A DNA stretch of 64,000 nt, from positions 37,423 to 101,422 of the forward strand of contig NZ_ASSJ01000030.1 in NCBI RefSeq assembly GCF_000473895.1. Direction: 5' to 3'. This stretch comes from Rubidibacter lacunae KORDI 51-2 (GTDB lineage Bacteria; Cyanobacteriota; Cyanobacteriia; Cyanobacteriales; Rubidibacteraceae). The notes under the pieces were generated by a model, which was given only the letters and a program-made list of their open reading frames with translations, was not told the DNA's origin and did no database searches. Shown piece by piece: positions 8,783 to 18,752 of the stretch. Position 1 is the first letter of the stretch; each line of letters begins with the position of its first letter. Made by a program: the position numbers and the translations under genes.

Positions 8783-10588
8783 ATGACTGCTCTTCAACAA
8801 CCATCTCCTGTCAAACCAGCCAACACGCGCCGGAAACAAAAACAGTCGCAGCGCACGGTCGGGCGTCAGTTGCGACCTGTGCTACTGCTCTTCGCCGTAA
8901 CCGGATTGTTATTGGGCGGGCTCGGCTCGCGTTTGGCTTATCTGCAGCTGGCAAAAGGCGATCGCAACCGACAACTTGCCGAAAACAACCGTATTCGCAT
9001 CCTGCCTAAACTGCCGGTGCGCGGACTCTTGCTGGATCGCAAGGGCCGCATTATTGCCGACAGCCGCCTGTCTCACTCGCTATTTATCTGGCCGCTGGCG
9101 CAGACGAGCGAGCGCTGGCCGGAGACGGTGCAACTCCTTGCCGAAATTCTGGAAATTCCCACTGAAGAAATCCAAACGAAGGTAGAGCAAGCCGAGCCTA
9201 ACTCGCCGACCCTCGTGCGAATTGCGCGTAACCTTACACCTGCCCAGATCACTGCGATCGAAGAGTACAGCATCGATCTCGACGGGGTCGAGATCGATGC
9301 TGAACCGATTCGGTCATATCCCCATGGGACCCTAGCCGCGCATGTGGTCGGCTACACGGGTGAAATCACCTCCGAGGAATTAGATGCGTTGCGAGAACGT
9401 GGCTATCGTCTGGGCGACGTGATTGGGCGTATGGGCGTGGAGCGCGGTTTCGAGTCGCAGTTGCGCGGCGAGTGGGGCGGCCAGCAGGTGGAAGTAGATG
9501 GCTCGGGGCGTATTGTCCGGATCCTTGGCGAAAAACAAGCTCGTGCCGGTTTGAACATTTCCTTGACCCTCGACCTCGACGTACAGCGGGCGGCAGAAGC
9601 AGCTCTCGACGATCGCCGAGGCGCGATCGTCGCCATTGACCCGCATTCGGGCGGCATCTTAGCGATGGTCAGCCATCCGACGTTCGATCCGAACATCTTC
9701 TCTACGCGCATCACCCACGAAACCTGGGAGGCCCTGCAATCACAAGGCAATCCTTTCATCAATCGTGCCGTGCGCGGTTATCCGCCAGGGTCTACTTTCA
9801 AGGTCGTCACGGCGATCGCGGGTATGGAGTCGGGGAAGTACCCTCCGGGAACGATCCTCAACACCTATGGCGTTATCAATCTCGGCGGCATGCTGATGCC
9901 GGCGTGGAATGGTGCTGGTTTCGGACCGCTGGGTTATGAGGGTGCGCTGCAGTGGAGCAGCAACACGTTCTTCGGGCAAGTCGCTGTCGGTGTTGGGGGT
10001 GTTACTCTGATCGACTGGTCGCGGCGTCTGGGTTTCGGGGTGTCAACAGGGGTCGAGCTTGCTGAGGAGTCATCTGGCTTGATCGCTGATGACGAATGGA
10101 AGCGCGAGCGTTTTAACGATTGGGGATGGACAATTGGCGACACGGCCAACATGTCCATCGGTCAGGGCTTCACGCTTACCACGCCATTACAGGTTGCAGT
10201 ACTGTTTGCAATTCCGGCAAACGGCGGCTATCTCGTCCGGGCGCATTTCCTCAAAGACGAGCGACCAGCCGATGCCTGGCGCAAGTCCCTCGACCTCAAC
10301 TCGGCTAACGTCGCCACGGTACAGCGAGGATTGCGGCAGGTCGTGACAGCGGGGACGGGTCAGGCGCTCGCCGTTCCGCACCTGCCACCTACGGCAGGTA
10401 AAAGCGGAACTGCTGAAGCACCCCCAGGAGAAACTCACGCTTGGTTCGGTGCCTACGCGCCCTACGACAAACCGGAAATCGTTGTCGTTGCTTTTGCCGA
10501 ACACTCCGGGGGCGGGGGCGGTTCGGTAGCCGCGCCGATGGTGCGCGAGGTACTAGAAACCTATTTCGACGTCAAGCCACCGCAGTGA
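8783..10588 (+). CDS. mrdA: Penicillin-binding protein 2 (elongation transpeptidase)
   Basis: This class B PBP cross-links peptidoglycan during cell elongation with RodA and MreB. Of its 601 residues, about 37-58 form the single membrane anchor. A dimerisation (pedestal) domain follows, starting with LPVRGLLLDRKGRIIADS, and then the transpeptidase. The active-site serine motif is GSTFK (Ser337), the second motif is SSN near residue 391, and the third is KSGTAE (Lys540). All catalytic motifs are intact. The C-terminus is short, without the extended tail seen in some PBPs. Confidence 0.94.
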   Translation: MTALQQPSPVKPANTRRKQKQSQRTVGRQLRPVLLLFAVTGLLLGGLGSRLAYLQLAKGDRNRQLAENNRIRILPKLPVRGLLLDRKGRIIADSRLSHSLFIWPLAQTSERWPETVQLLAEILEIPTEEIQTKVEQAEPNSPTLVRIARNLTPAQITAIEEYSIDLDGVEIDAEPIRSYPHGTLAAHVVGYTGEITSEELDALRERGYRLGDVIGRMGVERGFESQLRGEWGGQQVEVDGSGRIVRILGEKQARAGLNISLTLDLDVQRAAEAALDDRRGAIVAIDPHSGGILAMVSHPTFDPNIFSTRITHETWEALQSQGNPFINRAVRGYPPGSTFKVVTAIAGMESGKYPPGTILNTYGVINLGGMLMPAWNGAGFGPLGYEGALQWSSNTFFGQVAVGVGGVTLIDWSRRLGFGVSTGVELAEESSGLIADDEWKRERFNDWGWTIGDTANMSIGQGFTLTTPLQVAVLFAIPANGGYLVRAHFLKDERPADAWRKSLDLNSANVATVQRGLRQVVTAGTGQALAVPHLPPTAGKSGTAEAPPGETHAWFGAYAPYDKPEIVVVAFAEHSGGGGGSVAAPMVREVLETYFDVKPPQ

Positions 10589-10714
10589 TGGTGGATGCAG
10601 TCGTAGAGTCCATTCCCTCCGGTTATGGTTGCGATCGCGCGCTTGGCGAGGCATCTGCTGCTTGCGAGCGCGGCGAGTCGTTATACTCGATGCGGCGCGC
10701 TCCGCTCGGATTCC

Positions 10715-11815
10715 ATGAGCCTGCACTTCCGTTTCGCGATCGCTAGCGACCTGCACGTTGCCCTACCTGAAACTATTCCCGAGAGCACCCAACGCTTTCA
10801 TCTTGTTGAAGTTAGTATTCCCGTCCTAGACAAGGTGCTAGAGCACCTTTCCACAGTCGATCTCGATTTCCTGCTAGTCCCCGGCGATTTGACCCAAGAC
10901 GGCGAGCCGGAGAATCACACTTGGTTGCAGCAACGCCTCGAACAACTGCCTTACACGGTTTACGTCATCCCCGGCAACCACGACATCCCCAGTGCCTCGG
11001 GGTCCGACCGAGCGATCGCGCCACGGGATTTCCCTAACTATTACCGTCGTTGCGGCTACGACAGGGCAGGTACGCCCGACGCTCTCTATTACACCTGCGA
11101 GCTTTTGCCCGGCGTCCAGCTCGTCGCGCTGAATTCCAACCTCTTCGATGCCGACGGTAAGCAATACGGTCGCCTCGATCGCGAGCAACTCAACTGGCTG
11201 CGCCAGCTGTTGCCCGCGTTGAGGGATCGCTTGGCGATCGTAGCGATCCACCACAACGTCATCGAGCACGTTCCAGGACAAGGACAGCACCCGCTGTCGC
11301 GGCGCTACATGCTTGAAAATGCCGACGAACTCAAGCAGATCCTGAGAGAAAACGGTGTCAAGCTGGTCTGTACCGGCCACCTGCACGTTCAAGACATCGC
11401 CCTCGAAGGCGAGCTGTGCGATATCGTCACCGGCTCCCTCGTCAGCTACCCGCACCCGTATCGCATCATCGATGTCTGCCACGACGATCGCGGTATGGTT
11501 CTCGAAGTGGATTCCCATCGCGTTGCGGCCGTACCGGGGTGGGAAGATCTCCAGGAGCGATCGCGCGAATGCCTGGGCGATCGCTCCTTCCCATTCATGC
11601 AGCGCCTGCTGGCCGGCGTGTCGCTCGACCTCGATGCGGATGCAACCGACGCGATCGCCCGCCACCTGCGCTATTTCTGGGCGGACATTGCGGCAGGGGA
11701 CGCGCGCTTCGAATTCCCGGACTTTCCGCCCGCCGCCCGCCGCTATTTCGAGCGTTTCAGTGCCGACGCCTGCCCGGCTTACGTCGGCGACAACCGGGCG
11801 ACGCTGGTGCTGTAA
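10715..11815 (+). CDS. Calcineurin-like metallophosphoesterase
   Basis: The 366-residue protein contains the full set of metallophosphoesterase motifs: ASDLHV, PGDLTQDG, PGNHD, HHNV and TGHLHVQD, as in CpdA-like cyclic-nucleotide phosphodiesterases. The substrate is not evident. The ATG at 10715 (MSLHFRFAIASDLH) was chosen because the frame upstream of it to 10625 adds a non-conserved Arg/Ala-rich stretch. About 110 C-terminal residues beyond the catalytic core have no family I recognise. It follows mrdA on the same strand. Confidence 0.88.
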   Translation: MSLHFRFAIASDLHVALPETIPESTQRFHLVEVSIPVLDKVLEHLSTVDLDFLLVPGDLTQDGEPENHTWLQQRLEQLPYTVYVIPGNHDIPSASGSDRAIAPRDFPNYYRRCGYDRAGTPDALYYTCELLPGVQLVALNSNLFDADGKQYGRLDREQLNWLRQLLPALRDRLAIVAIHHNVIEHVPGQGQHPLSRRYMLENADELKQILRENGVKLVCTGHLHVQDIALEGELCDIVTGSLVSYPHPYRIIDVCHDDRGMVLEVDSHRVAAVPGWEDLQERSRECLGDRSFPFMQRLLAGVSLDLDADATDAIARHLRYFWADIAAGDARFEFPDFPPAARRYFERFSADACPAYVGDNRATLVL

Positions 11816-12096
11816 GCCAGTTTCTGATGTTGCGAGCATCTTGCTACGCCCCCTCACATCGACACATCAACATGGCAGGCTGGGTTAATTCTGTCTCGAT
11901 CCGAAATCACGTATACTCAAACGCGCTTTCAACCGCAACCGCAACTGTTCTGTCTCGAGCCAAGGATAGCGGGTTGGCGATCGCACAGCGACTGGGGTGA
12001 CGCCATTCCCACCGCGAGCTCGTGCTGTCCGCCGGCCGCTATGATTTGGAGTGAAAATCGCTCCCACGGGAGTTCGGTGAGGAGAATGCAAGCACG

Positions 12097-13671
12097 ATGA
12101 GCGCAGAAATGTTGGGTGAGGGCCCGGGAATTCAGCAGAGCCTCGAACAGTTTTTGGTCGTACTGTCGATTTCGTTGGGCGTTGCGACCCTCTCGCAAAT
12201 CGTGAGTTGGTTCCGGCGCGTCCCTTACACGCTCCTGTTGGTTGTCGTCGGTTTGGGATTGGCGTTTGTTGACGTCCGTCTGGTCAACCTGTCGCCAGAG
12301 CTGATTTTAGAGATCTTTCTGCCGCCATTGTTATTCGAGGCTGCATGGAACATCCAATGGCGCAACCTCAAGGAAAATCTCTTGCCCGTGGGCTTGTTTG
12401 CCACCTTGGGCGTTGCGATATCGATCGCGACGGTGGCGCTGGGTCTCAGCACGCTGGCAGGAGTGCCACTTGAAATCGCGCTGTTGGTCGGCGCGGCCTT
12501 ATCGGCAACCGATCCGGTTTCGGTGGTGGCGCTATTCCGCGAATTGGGGGCGGGCGAGCGACTGACGGTTTTGATGGAGGGCGAGAGTCTGTTCAATGAT
12601 GGCGTAGCGGTCGTCGCCTTCGTCTTGCTCGTGGGGATCCCGCTGGGAACGGAAACCTTCGAGCTGACCTCATCGCTCGCGCGCTTTGTCACCTTTGTCG
12701 GCGTCGGCGTCGGCGTTGGTGCGGCGCTAGGATTTGGTATTTCCTATTTGACCCAGCGTTTCGACCTGCCGTTGGTCGAGCAGTCCCTGACGCTGGTGTC
12801 AGCTTACGGCACTTACCTAATCGCCGAGAAACTGGGCGGCTCGGGTGTCATCGGGGTGGTGACGGTGGGCTTGATCTTGGGTAACTTCGGCTCGCGCATC
12901 GGCATGAACCCGCGCACGCGCTTGATCGTGTCGAAGTTCTGGGAATTCATTGCCTTCTTTGTGAACTCGATTGTCTTCCTGCTCATCGGCGACCAAATCG
13001 ATATTGTCGAGTTGGGCGACGCAGTTCCCGGGATCGCCACAGTGGTGGGGTTGATTTTGGCGGCACGCGCGGTCGGCGTGTTCGGTCTCAGTACCTTCCA
13101 CAATCTGCTGAGCGAGGAGGCAATTGGGTGGCGAGAGCAGATCGTTCTGTGGTGGGGCGGCTTGCGTGGCGGCGTCTCGATCGCCTTGGCTTTGAGCGTG
13201 CCGGTTGCCCTCGCCGAACGCCAAGACATCATCGAAGCCGTCTTTGGAGCTGTATTATTCACGTTGCTAGTGGAAGGTCTAACGACGCGGACCGTGCTGG
13301 AAAAATTGGGACTCGTTGGCGGCGATCGCGCCTTGAGCGAGGAGTATTCAGAGCTGTTGGCGCAGGGTGAAGCGCTACGGCGCGTGCAAACCTACCTCAA
13401 AGAACTCGATAACAATCCCGAAATCGACGCGGAATATTACAGCTACCAGAAAGATCTGGTGGACGGTGAGGTTGCCAGCATCAACGATCGCATCGTTAAG
13501 TTCAAGAACGAATATCCGCAACTGCGCATGCTGGAACAGGAGCAACTTCGCAAACGATTGCTCGACATCGAAGCCGATACCTACGCCGAGTACATTCGCA
13601 CCGGTCAACTGAGCAAGGAACTCTCGCCTTGGGTGCTCAAAATCATCGTTGAAGCGGATGCTGCTGAATAA
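12097..13671 (+). CDS. Na+/H+ antiporter, CPA1 (NhaP) family
   Basis: The 524-residue membrane protein exchanges Na+ (or K+) for protons across the plasma or thylakoid membrane. About twelve hydrophobic helices occupy residues 15-415. The ion-binding motifs ATDPVSVVALF and GESLFNDGVAVVAF are intact. The C-terminal ~110 residues are hydrophilic and helical (YKELDNNPEID..., charged), probably a cytoplasmic regulatory tail. This fits one of the several NhaS-type exchangers found in each cyanobacterium; which paralogue cannot be said. It converges on the nucleoside hydrolase gene, with a short CGCGGT/ACCGCG hairpin between them. Confidence 0.92.
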   Translation: MSAEMLGEGPGIQQSLEQFLVVLSISLGVATLSQIVSWFRRVPYTLLLVVVGLGLAFVDVRLVNLSPELILEIFLPPLLFEAAWNIQWRNLKENLLPVGLFATLGVAISIATVALGLSTLAGVPLEIALLVGAALSATDPVSVVALFRELGAGERLTVLMEGESLFNDGVAVVAFVLLVGIPLGTETFELTSSLARFVTFVGVGVGVGAALGFGISYLTQRFDLPLVEQSLTLVSAYGTYLIAEKLGGSGVIGVVTVGLILGNFGSRIGMNPRTRLIVSKFWEFIAFFVNSIVFLLIGDQIDIVELGDAVPGIATVVGLILAARAVGVFGLSTFHNLLSEEAIGWREQIVLWWGGLRGGVSIALALSVPVALAERQDIIEAVFGAVLFTLLVEGLTTRTVLEKLGLVGGDRALSEEYSELLAQGEALRRVQTYLKELDNNPEIDAEYYSYQKDLVDGEVASINDRIVKFKNEYPQLRMLEQEQLRKRLLDIEADTYAEYIRTGQLSKELSPWVLKIIVEADAAE

Positions 13672-13714
13672 AAAATGAAGGGTCATCTGCAGCCGGTGCG
13701 CGGTTACCGCGACG

Positions 13715-14641
13715 CTACAGGGCCCACTGCTGGAGCAGGTATTGGTAGAACCCGGGCTTGTTCACTTTTGCCATCACCTGCACCGGGCGGCCGCCGCTAG
13801 GGGTGACGCGCGTGCGTCCCTGGCTCGAGCCCGTCGCGACGATCTCGGTCGTAACGGTTGTGGTTTCGTACAAGTCCGGGCGATCGAGATATGCCGTAGC
13901 GAGAATGTCCCAGCAGTAGTAGTCTTGCGGCAATGCTAGGGCGTAGCATGTTCCCACGAAATCCGAGAGTGGGTAGCTGCGCTGCTTGGCAACCTGCCGG
14001 ATCGTCTCCGCGGTCAGCGGCACTTCATTGGTGAGATCGAGGGAGCAAAGGATAATTGGGATTTCCGTCGCCCACACCCGCGCGACGCTTGGCGGATCCC
14101 AAAACGCATTCCACTCGGCCGACCCGTCGTGCTCGGGGGCGTAAAGCCGCTCTACGTTGCCTGGAACGTTGAGAGCGCCGCCCATCCACACCACGCGATC
14201 GATGTGCGCGAAGAGGCTCGGGTCGCGTTCTAATACCTCTGCCAGGGTCGAGAGCGGTCCGGTCACCATCAACGTCACCGGACGCGGCGCGGCGCTCAGG
14301 GCGTTGGCCATAAAGTCCACTCCCGATTCCGGGACAAGCGGCGTGCGGATCTCGTCGCGCTCGTTCAGAACCGGGAGATTGTCGATGACGACGCTGTCGC
14401 GCCGATATGCAGGTGGAAACGGATTGATCCCGCGCACCGTACTTTCGGCAACCGGCACGTCCGAACGCCCCAACCAATCTAGAAGCTTGCGTGTCACGCT
14501 CAGAGCGGCACCGATGTAACAGTCGGCCGGCGTCACGACGACGCCAAGCAACTCGACCGATGGCATCCGCAACAACAGCGTCAGGGCGAGGAAGTCATCC
14601 ACCGCACCATCGTGGTCCATCAGCACGAGCTGCTTTGTCAT
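13715..14641 (-). CDS. Nucleoside hydrolase (inosine-uridine family)
   Basis: This enzyme family hydrolyses the N-glycosidic bond of nucleosides for base salvage. The 308-residue protein has the N-terminal calcium-binding motif MDHDGAVDDFLAL (normally DxDxxxDD), VTGPLSTLAEVL and VVWMGGALNVPG, all typical. The C-terminal histidine motif usually seen in purine/pyrimidine hydrolases is not obvious: the region reads SLDLTNEV where many members have a DVTxK/H segment, so specificity may differ. It stands alone between convergent and same-strand neighbours. Confidence 0.88.
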   Translation of the reverse strand: MTKQLVLMDHDGAVDDFLALTLLLRMPSVELLGVVVTPADCYIGAALSVTRKLLDWLGRSDVPVAESTVRGINPFPPAYRRDSVVIDNLPVLNERDEIRTPLVPESGVDFMANALSAAPRPVTLMVTGPLSTLAEVLERDPSLFAHIDRVVWMGGALNVPGNVERLYAPEHDGSAEWNAFWDPPSVARVWATEIPIILCSLDLTNEVPLTAETIRQVAKQRSYPLSDFVGTCYALALPQDYYCWDILATAYLDRPDLYETTTVTTEIVATGSSQGRTRVTPSGGRPVQVMAKVNKPGFYQYLLQQWAL

Positions 14642-14730
14642 GATTCCGCCGTTACCGTTTTGCTGCTACCGAGTTGCCGCTGCCTCGTTGCCAGACGGGC
14701 GCGATCGCCCTATGCACTGCACTACCGAGC

Positions 14731-15393
14731 TTACTTGCTCTCGGAGACCAACCCGACCGGGCAGGCGACGTTCGTGCCGCCGAGCCCGCAGTAGCCGTTG
14801 GGATTCTTCGCCAGGTACTGCTGGTGGTAGTCCTCGGCGTAGTAGAACTCCGCGGCGTCGGCAATTTCGGTGGTGATGTCGCCGTAGCCTGCTTCTTTCA
14901 GCGCAGCTTGGAAGCGATCGCGCGACTGCTCCACCAAGCGGCGTTGCTCGTCGGTGTAGGTGTAGATTGCCGACCGATATTGCGTGCCTACGTCATTGCC
15001 CTGACGCATGCCTTGCGTGGGATCGTGCCCTTCCCAGAAGATTTTGAGCAACTGCTCGAAGCTGACTTTCGACGGATCGTAGGCAACCAGGACGGCTTCC
15101 GTATGCCCGGTCATCCCCGAGCAAACTTCCTGATAGGTCGGGTTGGGGGTGTGACCGCCGGAGTAACCGACTGCCGTACTGAAGACGCCCGGCTGCTGCC
15201 AGAACTTGCGCTCGGCACCCCAGAAGCATCCCATCCCGAACTGGACGAGTTCGATGCCGTCGGGGAAAGGCAACTGCAGCGGATTGCCGTTGACGGAGTG
15301 GCGCACGGGTACCGGCATTTGAGCCGCGCGACCGCGCAGCGCGTTTTCGGGCGAGGGGAGCGTTTGCTTTTTGCCAAATCCGAAGAAAACCAT
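14731..15393 (-). CDS. msrA: Peptide-methionine (S)-S-oxide reductase
   Basis: MsrA repairs oxidised methionine in proteins with thioredoxin. The catalytic GCFWGAE motif places the nucleophile at Cys56 of 220 residues. The substrate-site block [13 protein letters not shown] and the C-terminal YCGLGG with a candidate recycling cysteine are present. The ~45 N-terminal residues before the catalytic domain are an extension common in cyanobacterial and plant forms. It is read in the same direction as the nucleoside hydrolase, 89 bases upstream of it. Confidence 0.95.
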   Translation of the reverse strand: MVFFGFGKKQTLPSPENALRGRAAQMPVPVRHSVNGNPLQLPFPDGIELVQFGMGCFWGAERKFWQQPGVFSTAVGYSGGHTPNPTYQEVCSGMTGHTEAVLVAYDPSKVSFEQLLKIFWEGHDPTQGMRQGNDVGTQYRSAIYTYTDEQRRLVEQSRDRFQAALKEAGYGDITTEIADAAEFYYAEDYHQQYLAKNPNGYCGLGGTNVACPVGLVSESK

Positions 15394-15581
15394 TGCGCGT
15401 TCCTAGACCTTCTAATGACTAAACACCGATCAGAATCGCAACCAATCGCAAATCGTCGCTACTTAATATTATGTAACGAGACATGGAATGCTCGGTGCGG
15501 ACAAGCGTACCGCAGGCGTTCGGGTGGAGCGTTGCGAGACGGTGGTGGCGCGATGGCTCCGGTTCCAGTTCTGGTTGCGTT

Positions 15582-15956
15582 TCACTCGCTCACCGGATCG
15601 AAGACGAGTTCGTCTTCCACGCGCCACGCCGGGTCGACCATGCACACGAATAGGAGCGGTTCGGAACCGGTGTTGCGGACGTACTGCTTGGCATTGGGTG
15701 GAATGTAGACAGCATCGCCGGGACCGATGAGCTGCGCTTCGTCGTCGATGTGCATCTCGCCCGTGCCGCTAATGATGTAGTAGACCTCGGAGGTTTTGAG
15801 TGCGTGCGGGACCGAGACCTGTCCAGGCGGCACGATCGCGTGGGCGAGGCTGTAGCGTAGGGCGATCGGTTGCTTGTCGGGGTGCAGCAGTTCGCGCAGG
15901 ATGGTGCCGTCGCCGGCGATGAATTCTTCGCAGTCTTGCAGTTTGCGGACGAGCAT
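15582..15956 (-). CDS. Cupin-fold protein
   Basis: A 124-residue single-domain cupin. The two cupin motifs are visible as a G(X)5HXH-like segment around VPHALKTSEVYYIISGTGEMHID and the second motif at PGDAVYIPPNAKQYVRN. It probably binds a divalent metal, but the pathway cannot be inferred. The 188-base gap before msrA shows no element I recognise. Confidence 0.85.
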   Translation of the reverse strand: MLVRKLQDCEEFIAGDGTILRELLHPDKQPIALRYSLAHAIVPPGQVSVPHALKTSEVYYIISGTGEMHIDDEAQLIGPGDAVYIPPNAKQYVRNTGSEPLLFVCMVDPAWRVEDELVFDPVSE

Positions 15957-16035
15957 CTAGGTAGCCATTGAATGGCGGCTGATGAATGGTGGCTGGATGG
16001 GGGCGATTGATTGCGTCGGCCGGCACGTCGAGGTT

Positions 16036-16329
16036 CTAGCGAGTGCCTCCGTAGGTTCCCGATTGCGGAGAATAGTCGGAACAAGCGATCGCGGCTTCGG
16101 TGGTGGCGATCGCGGGTTTAACGGTGCACTTGAGGACGCTCGAATGGGTGAAGTAGAGGCAATTCGTGCAGGGAATCCGGTGCATCGTGCGGCTGCGGGC
16201 GATCGCGTCGCGGATGGCACTCAACAAAGACCAGCCCAACAACAGTGCGAAGCCCCAAGCAAACGCCATGCCGAGCAGGCTCCAGAGCGGCTTGAGGGCT
16301 TCGAAGATTGCGTAAAGATAGGTAAACAA
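16036..16329 (-). CDS. Conserved hypothetical membrane protein with Cys-rich tail
   Basis: The 97-residue product has two hydrophobic stretches in its first half (FEALKPLWSLLGMAFAWGFALLLGWSLL), probably one or two membrane helices. A soluble C-terminal part has spaced cysteines (CTNCLYF, LKC, IACSDY) suggesting a small metal-binding knuckle. I recall similar proteins as conserved unknowns in cyanobacteria. No function is assigned. It shares its strand with the neighbouring cupin gene. Confidence 0.7.
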   Translation of the reverse strand: MFTYLYAIFEALKPLWSLLGMAFAWGFALLLGWSLLSAIRDAIARSRTMHRIPCTNCLYFTHSSVLKCTVKPAIATTEAAIACSDYSPQSGTYGGTR

Positions 16330-16379
16330 GATTTGTCTCCAACCCGTACCCCGATTTTAAGCACGGCCCGTTGCTGGTG

Positions 16380-16594
16380 TTACGCCACCAGCGTCAGGAT
16401 GTTGCCGGCGCGATCGCGGAGGTGGGCGAGGGTGCCGCCCCAAGCTTGGGCGCGCGGCGGTTCGCAGAATTCCACGCCGCGATCGCTCAGGTGGCGGTAG
16501 GTGGCATCGAGGTCTGGGACGCTTAGTATGCCATGGCGTTCTTGAGGTCGGCGACGGGCAATTCGGGCATCAGCCCGGAGAATGTCGGGCTCAT
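16380..16594 (-). pseudogene. Decayed VOC/glyoxalase-fold protein with internal deletion
   Basis: An ATG at 16594 opens a frame of 23 residues whose text (MSPTFSGLMPELPVADLKNA) is the N-terminal strand of a vicinal-oxygen-chelate protein; it stops at 16523. In another frame the sequence resumes at once with LSVPDLDATYRHLSDRGVEF and GGTLAHLRDRAGNILTLV, the C-terminal half of the same fold, ending at 16380. Around 45-50 middle residues of a normal ~120-residue protein are missing, and the join is out of frame. This is best read as a deletion pseudogene. Confidence 0.8.
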
Positions 16595-16813
16595 CGTTCG
16601 CTCCACCTCGGCAGTGCCGGTTACCAATGACTGAGTAGTACAAAAGAACTGTTATTGCGTCAAGCGATCGCCGCTCGGCTGACGGCAGTTGCGGTTCGAT
16701 ACGAGGGGTCGCAGCAGTTTGTCGGAACGGGATGCTCGCGAGCGATCGCGCGGTTTGCAGCATTACTCCGGAGCGGACTCGCGGTTCGCTATCCTGACTC
16801 GTACAATGCCGAT

Positions 16814-17740
16814 ATGGCAATTTCCGATATATCCGATATATCAATTAACCCGCAGGCGATCGCCGTGACTGCTACTTCCGATGCCAATCTGCACGATGAC
16901 GCTTGGTTCGGCAGCTTGGACCTCAACTACGTTTGGCGCGACGGTGCGACGCAGGTGGCGCGATCGCGTCACCAGTCCCCGCTAAAGGTACAGCGCCCGT
17001 TTTACCCGGAGGGGCGGCAGATTTGCCACAGCTTAATCCTGCATACGGCTGGCGGGATTGTCGGCGGCGATCGCCTCACTCAAGCCCTGCACTTGCAGCC
17101 GGACGCGCGCGCGCTCGTAACGACGCCAGCGGCGACCAAGATTTATCGCAGCAACGGCCGACAGGCAACTCAGGCGATCGCGATCCACCTCGGTGCCGAA
17201 GCATGGCTGGATTGGTTGCCCCAAGAGGCGATCGCGTTCGATGGCGCTCGTTACCGCCAGGAGCTGCGCGTCGATCTCGCCCCCAGTGCGACCTGGCTCG
17301 GGTGGGACGTGACGCGCTTCGGGCGTAGCGCTCGGGGGGAACGGTTCCTCAGCGGCGAATGGCGATCGCGCGTGGAGGTGTGGCGGCAGGGCAAACCGCT
17401 GTGGATCGACCGCCAATATCTGCGCGGAGGGCGGGACATCGATCGCCTCAACGCGCTAGCCGGTCGCTCGGTCGTCGGGACGCTGGCGTGGTTTGGCGGG
17501 GCAACCGTCCAGGATTCGGTGGTGCGGGAGCTTGTTGCCGAGGCGCGATCGCTATGGCAGCCGCAGGGCGAGCTTGCCGAGGCGGGCGTGACGCGGGCGC
17601 GCGGTGACGGATTGTTGTGTCGCTATCGAGGTACGTCAACGACGGAGGCGAAGCGCTGGTTCGTCGGCGTGTGGGAGTTGTTGCGCCGGGAATTTGCAGG
17701 GCGATCGCCGGTTATGCCACGGGCGTGGCAGTGGTTTTAG
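16814..17740 (+). CDS. ureD: Urease accessory protein UreD
   Basis: UreD (UreH) scaffolds the UreFG complex that delivers nickel to apo-urease. The 308-residue product has the conserved blocks SPLKVQRPFYPEG, ILHTAGGIVGGDRL and TTPAATKIYRS, followed by AEAWLDWLPQEAIAFDGA. The ATG at 16814 was chosen because the frame upstream of it, open back to 16655, runs over the decayed VOC gene region without similarity to UreD. A short repeat around the start codes for ISDISDIS. No other urease gene is in the window; scattered ure genes are usual in cyanobacteria. Confidence 0.93.
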   Translation: MAISDISDISINPQAIAVTATSDANLHDDAWFGSLDLNYVWRDGATQVARSRHQSPLKVQRPFYPEGRQICHSLILHTAGGIVGGDRLTQALHLQPDARALVTTPAATKIYRSNGRQATQAIAIHLGAEAWLDWLPQEAIAFDGARYRQELRVDLAPSATWLGWDVTRFGRSARGERFLSGEWRSRVEVWRQGKPLWIDRQYLRGGRDIDRLNALAGRSVVGTLAWFGGATVQDSVVRELVAEARSLWQPQGELAEAGVTRARGDGLLCRYRGTSTTEAKRWFVGVWELLRREFAGRSPVMPRAWQWF

Positions 17741-18016
17741 TTTTAAGGGTTGGGCCTGCTGCCAGTTGCTCTTTCTGAACCAGCACTCGTCCTTACAGAA
17801 CCACCCCCGCTCCACTGGAACAACGTGCTCGAGTTTTGCACTGCCACCTCGTCCGATGCGCTCCTCAATCCCTCGGTCGCCATGTTCGAGCTGCTTTGAC
17901 AGTCAGCGCGCGAGCAGCAACTTATCCCAACCGTATAAACTTGCCAGAGCGCGGGACAATAGTCTCGTGTCAGAACCTAGAATATTTAGCTGCAGTCGCT
18001 CGGGCAGACGCCAACC

Positions 18017-18730
18017 GTGAAAGTTTTTGTATTCCATACTCCCGAACTTACTCCCGCCGACACCTTGCCCGATTGCGCAGTTGTCATTGACGTCCTGCGA
18101 GCAACCACGACGATCGCGGCTGCTCTGCATGCCGGGGCCGTCGACGTACGCGCCTTCAGTGACATCGACCGCTTGATGGCTGCCGGCGCCGAACTCGCCC
18201 CATCGCAACGCCTGCGACTAGGCGAGCGCGGTGGCAAACCCGTTGAAGGCTGCGACATGGGCAACTCGCCCCTCGACTGCACGCCGGACGCCGTCAGCGG
18301 CAAACACCTGTTTCTCAGTACCACCAATGGCACTCGCGCCCTAAAGCGTGTCGAACGCTCGCGTGCCGTCCTCACCGCCGCTCAGATTAACTACCAGGCA
18401 GCAGTCAATTACCTCCGCGATCGCCAGCCGGAGACCGTGTGGCTGGTAGGGTCCGGCTGGCAAGGTACCTATTCCCTAGAAGACACGGTATGCGCGGGGG
18501 CAATCGCCCGCGCGCTTGAGGCTAGTGCCGTCGGCAACGATGAGGTGCTCGGCGCGATCGCCCTGTACGACAGCTGGCGCGATCGCCTATCGGAGTTATT
18601 CCGCCACTCCAGTCACGGTCAGCGCCTGCTGCGCTTGGGTAACGCAGCTGATATCGATTACTGCGCCCAAAGTAACTGCTGCGACGTCTTGCCCATTCAG
18701 AAAGAACCGGGCGTGCTCGTTGCCCTGTAA
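18017..18730 (+). CDS. comB: 2-phosphosulfolactate phosphatase family (ComB)
   Basis: The 237-residue product matches the ComB family, Mg2+-dependent acid phosphatases described from methanogen coenzyme M synthesis. Typical segments are [18 protein letters not shown] near the N-terminus, STTNGTRAL and [21 protein letters not shown]. Cyanobacteria do not make coenzyme M, so the real substrate is probably another phospho-compound. The start is GTG. The 276 bases between ureD and comB show no gene or convincing promoter. Confidence 0.9.
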   Translation: MKVFVFHTPELTPADTLPDCAVVIDVLRATTTIAAALHAGAVDVRAFSDIDRLMAAGAELAPSQRLRLGERGGKPVEGCDMGNSPLDCTPDAVSGKHLFLSTTNGTRALKRVERSRAVLTAAQINYQAAVNYLRDRQPETVWLVGSGWQGTYSLEDTVCAGAIARALEASAVGNDEVLGAIALYDSWRDRLSELFRHSSHGQRLLRLGNAADIDYCAQSNCCDVLPIQKEPGVLVAL

Positions 18731-18752
18731 TTGCAAAACGATCGACTTCAAG

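Noticed and set aside
14674..15708. Plus-strand open frame of 344 residues
   Set aside because: It lies antisense to msrA and the cupin gene, whose catalytic motifs are clear; long antisense frames are common in GC-rich DNA.
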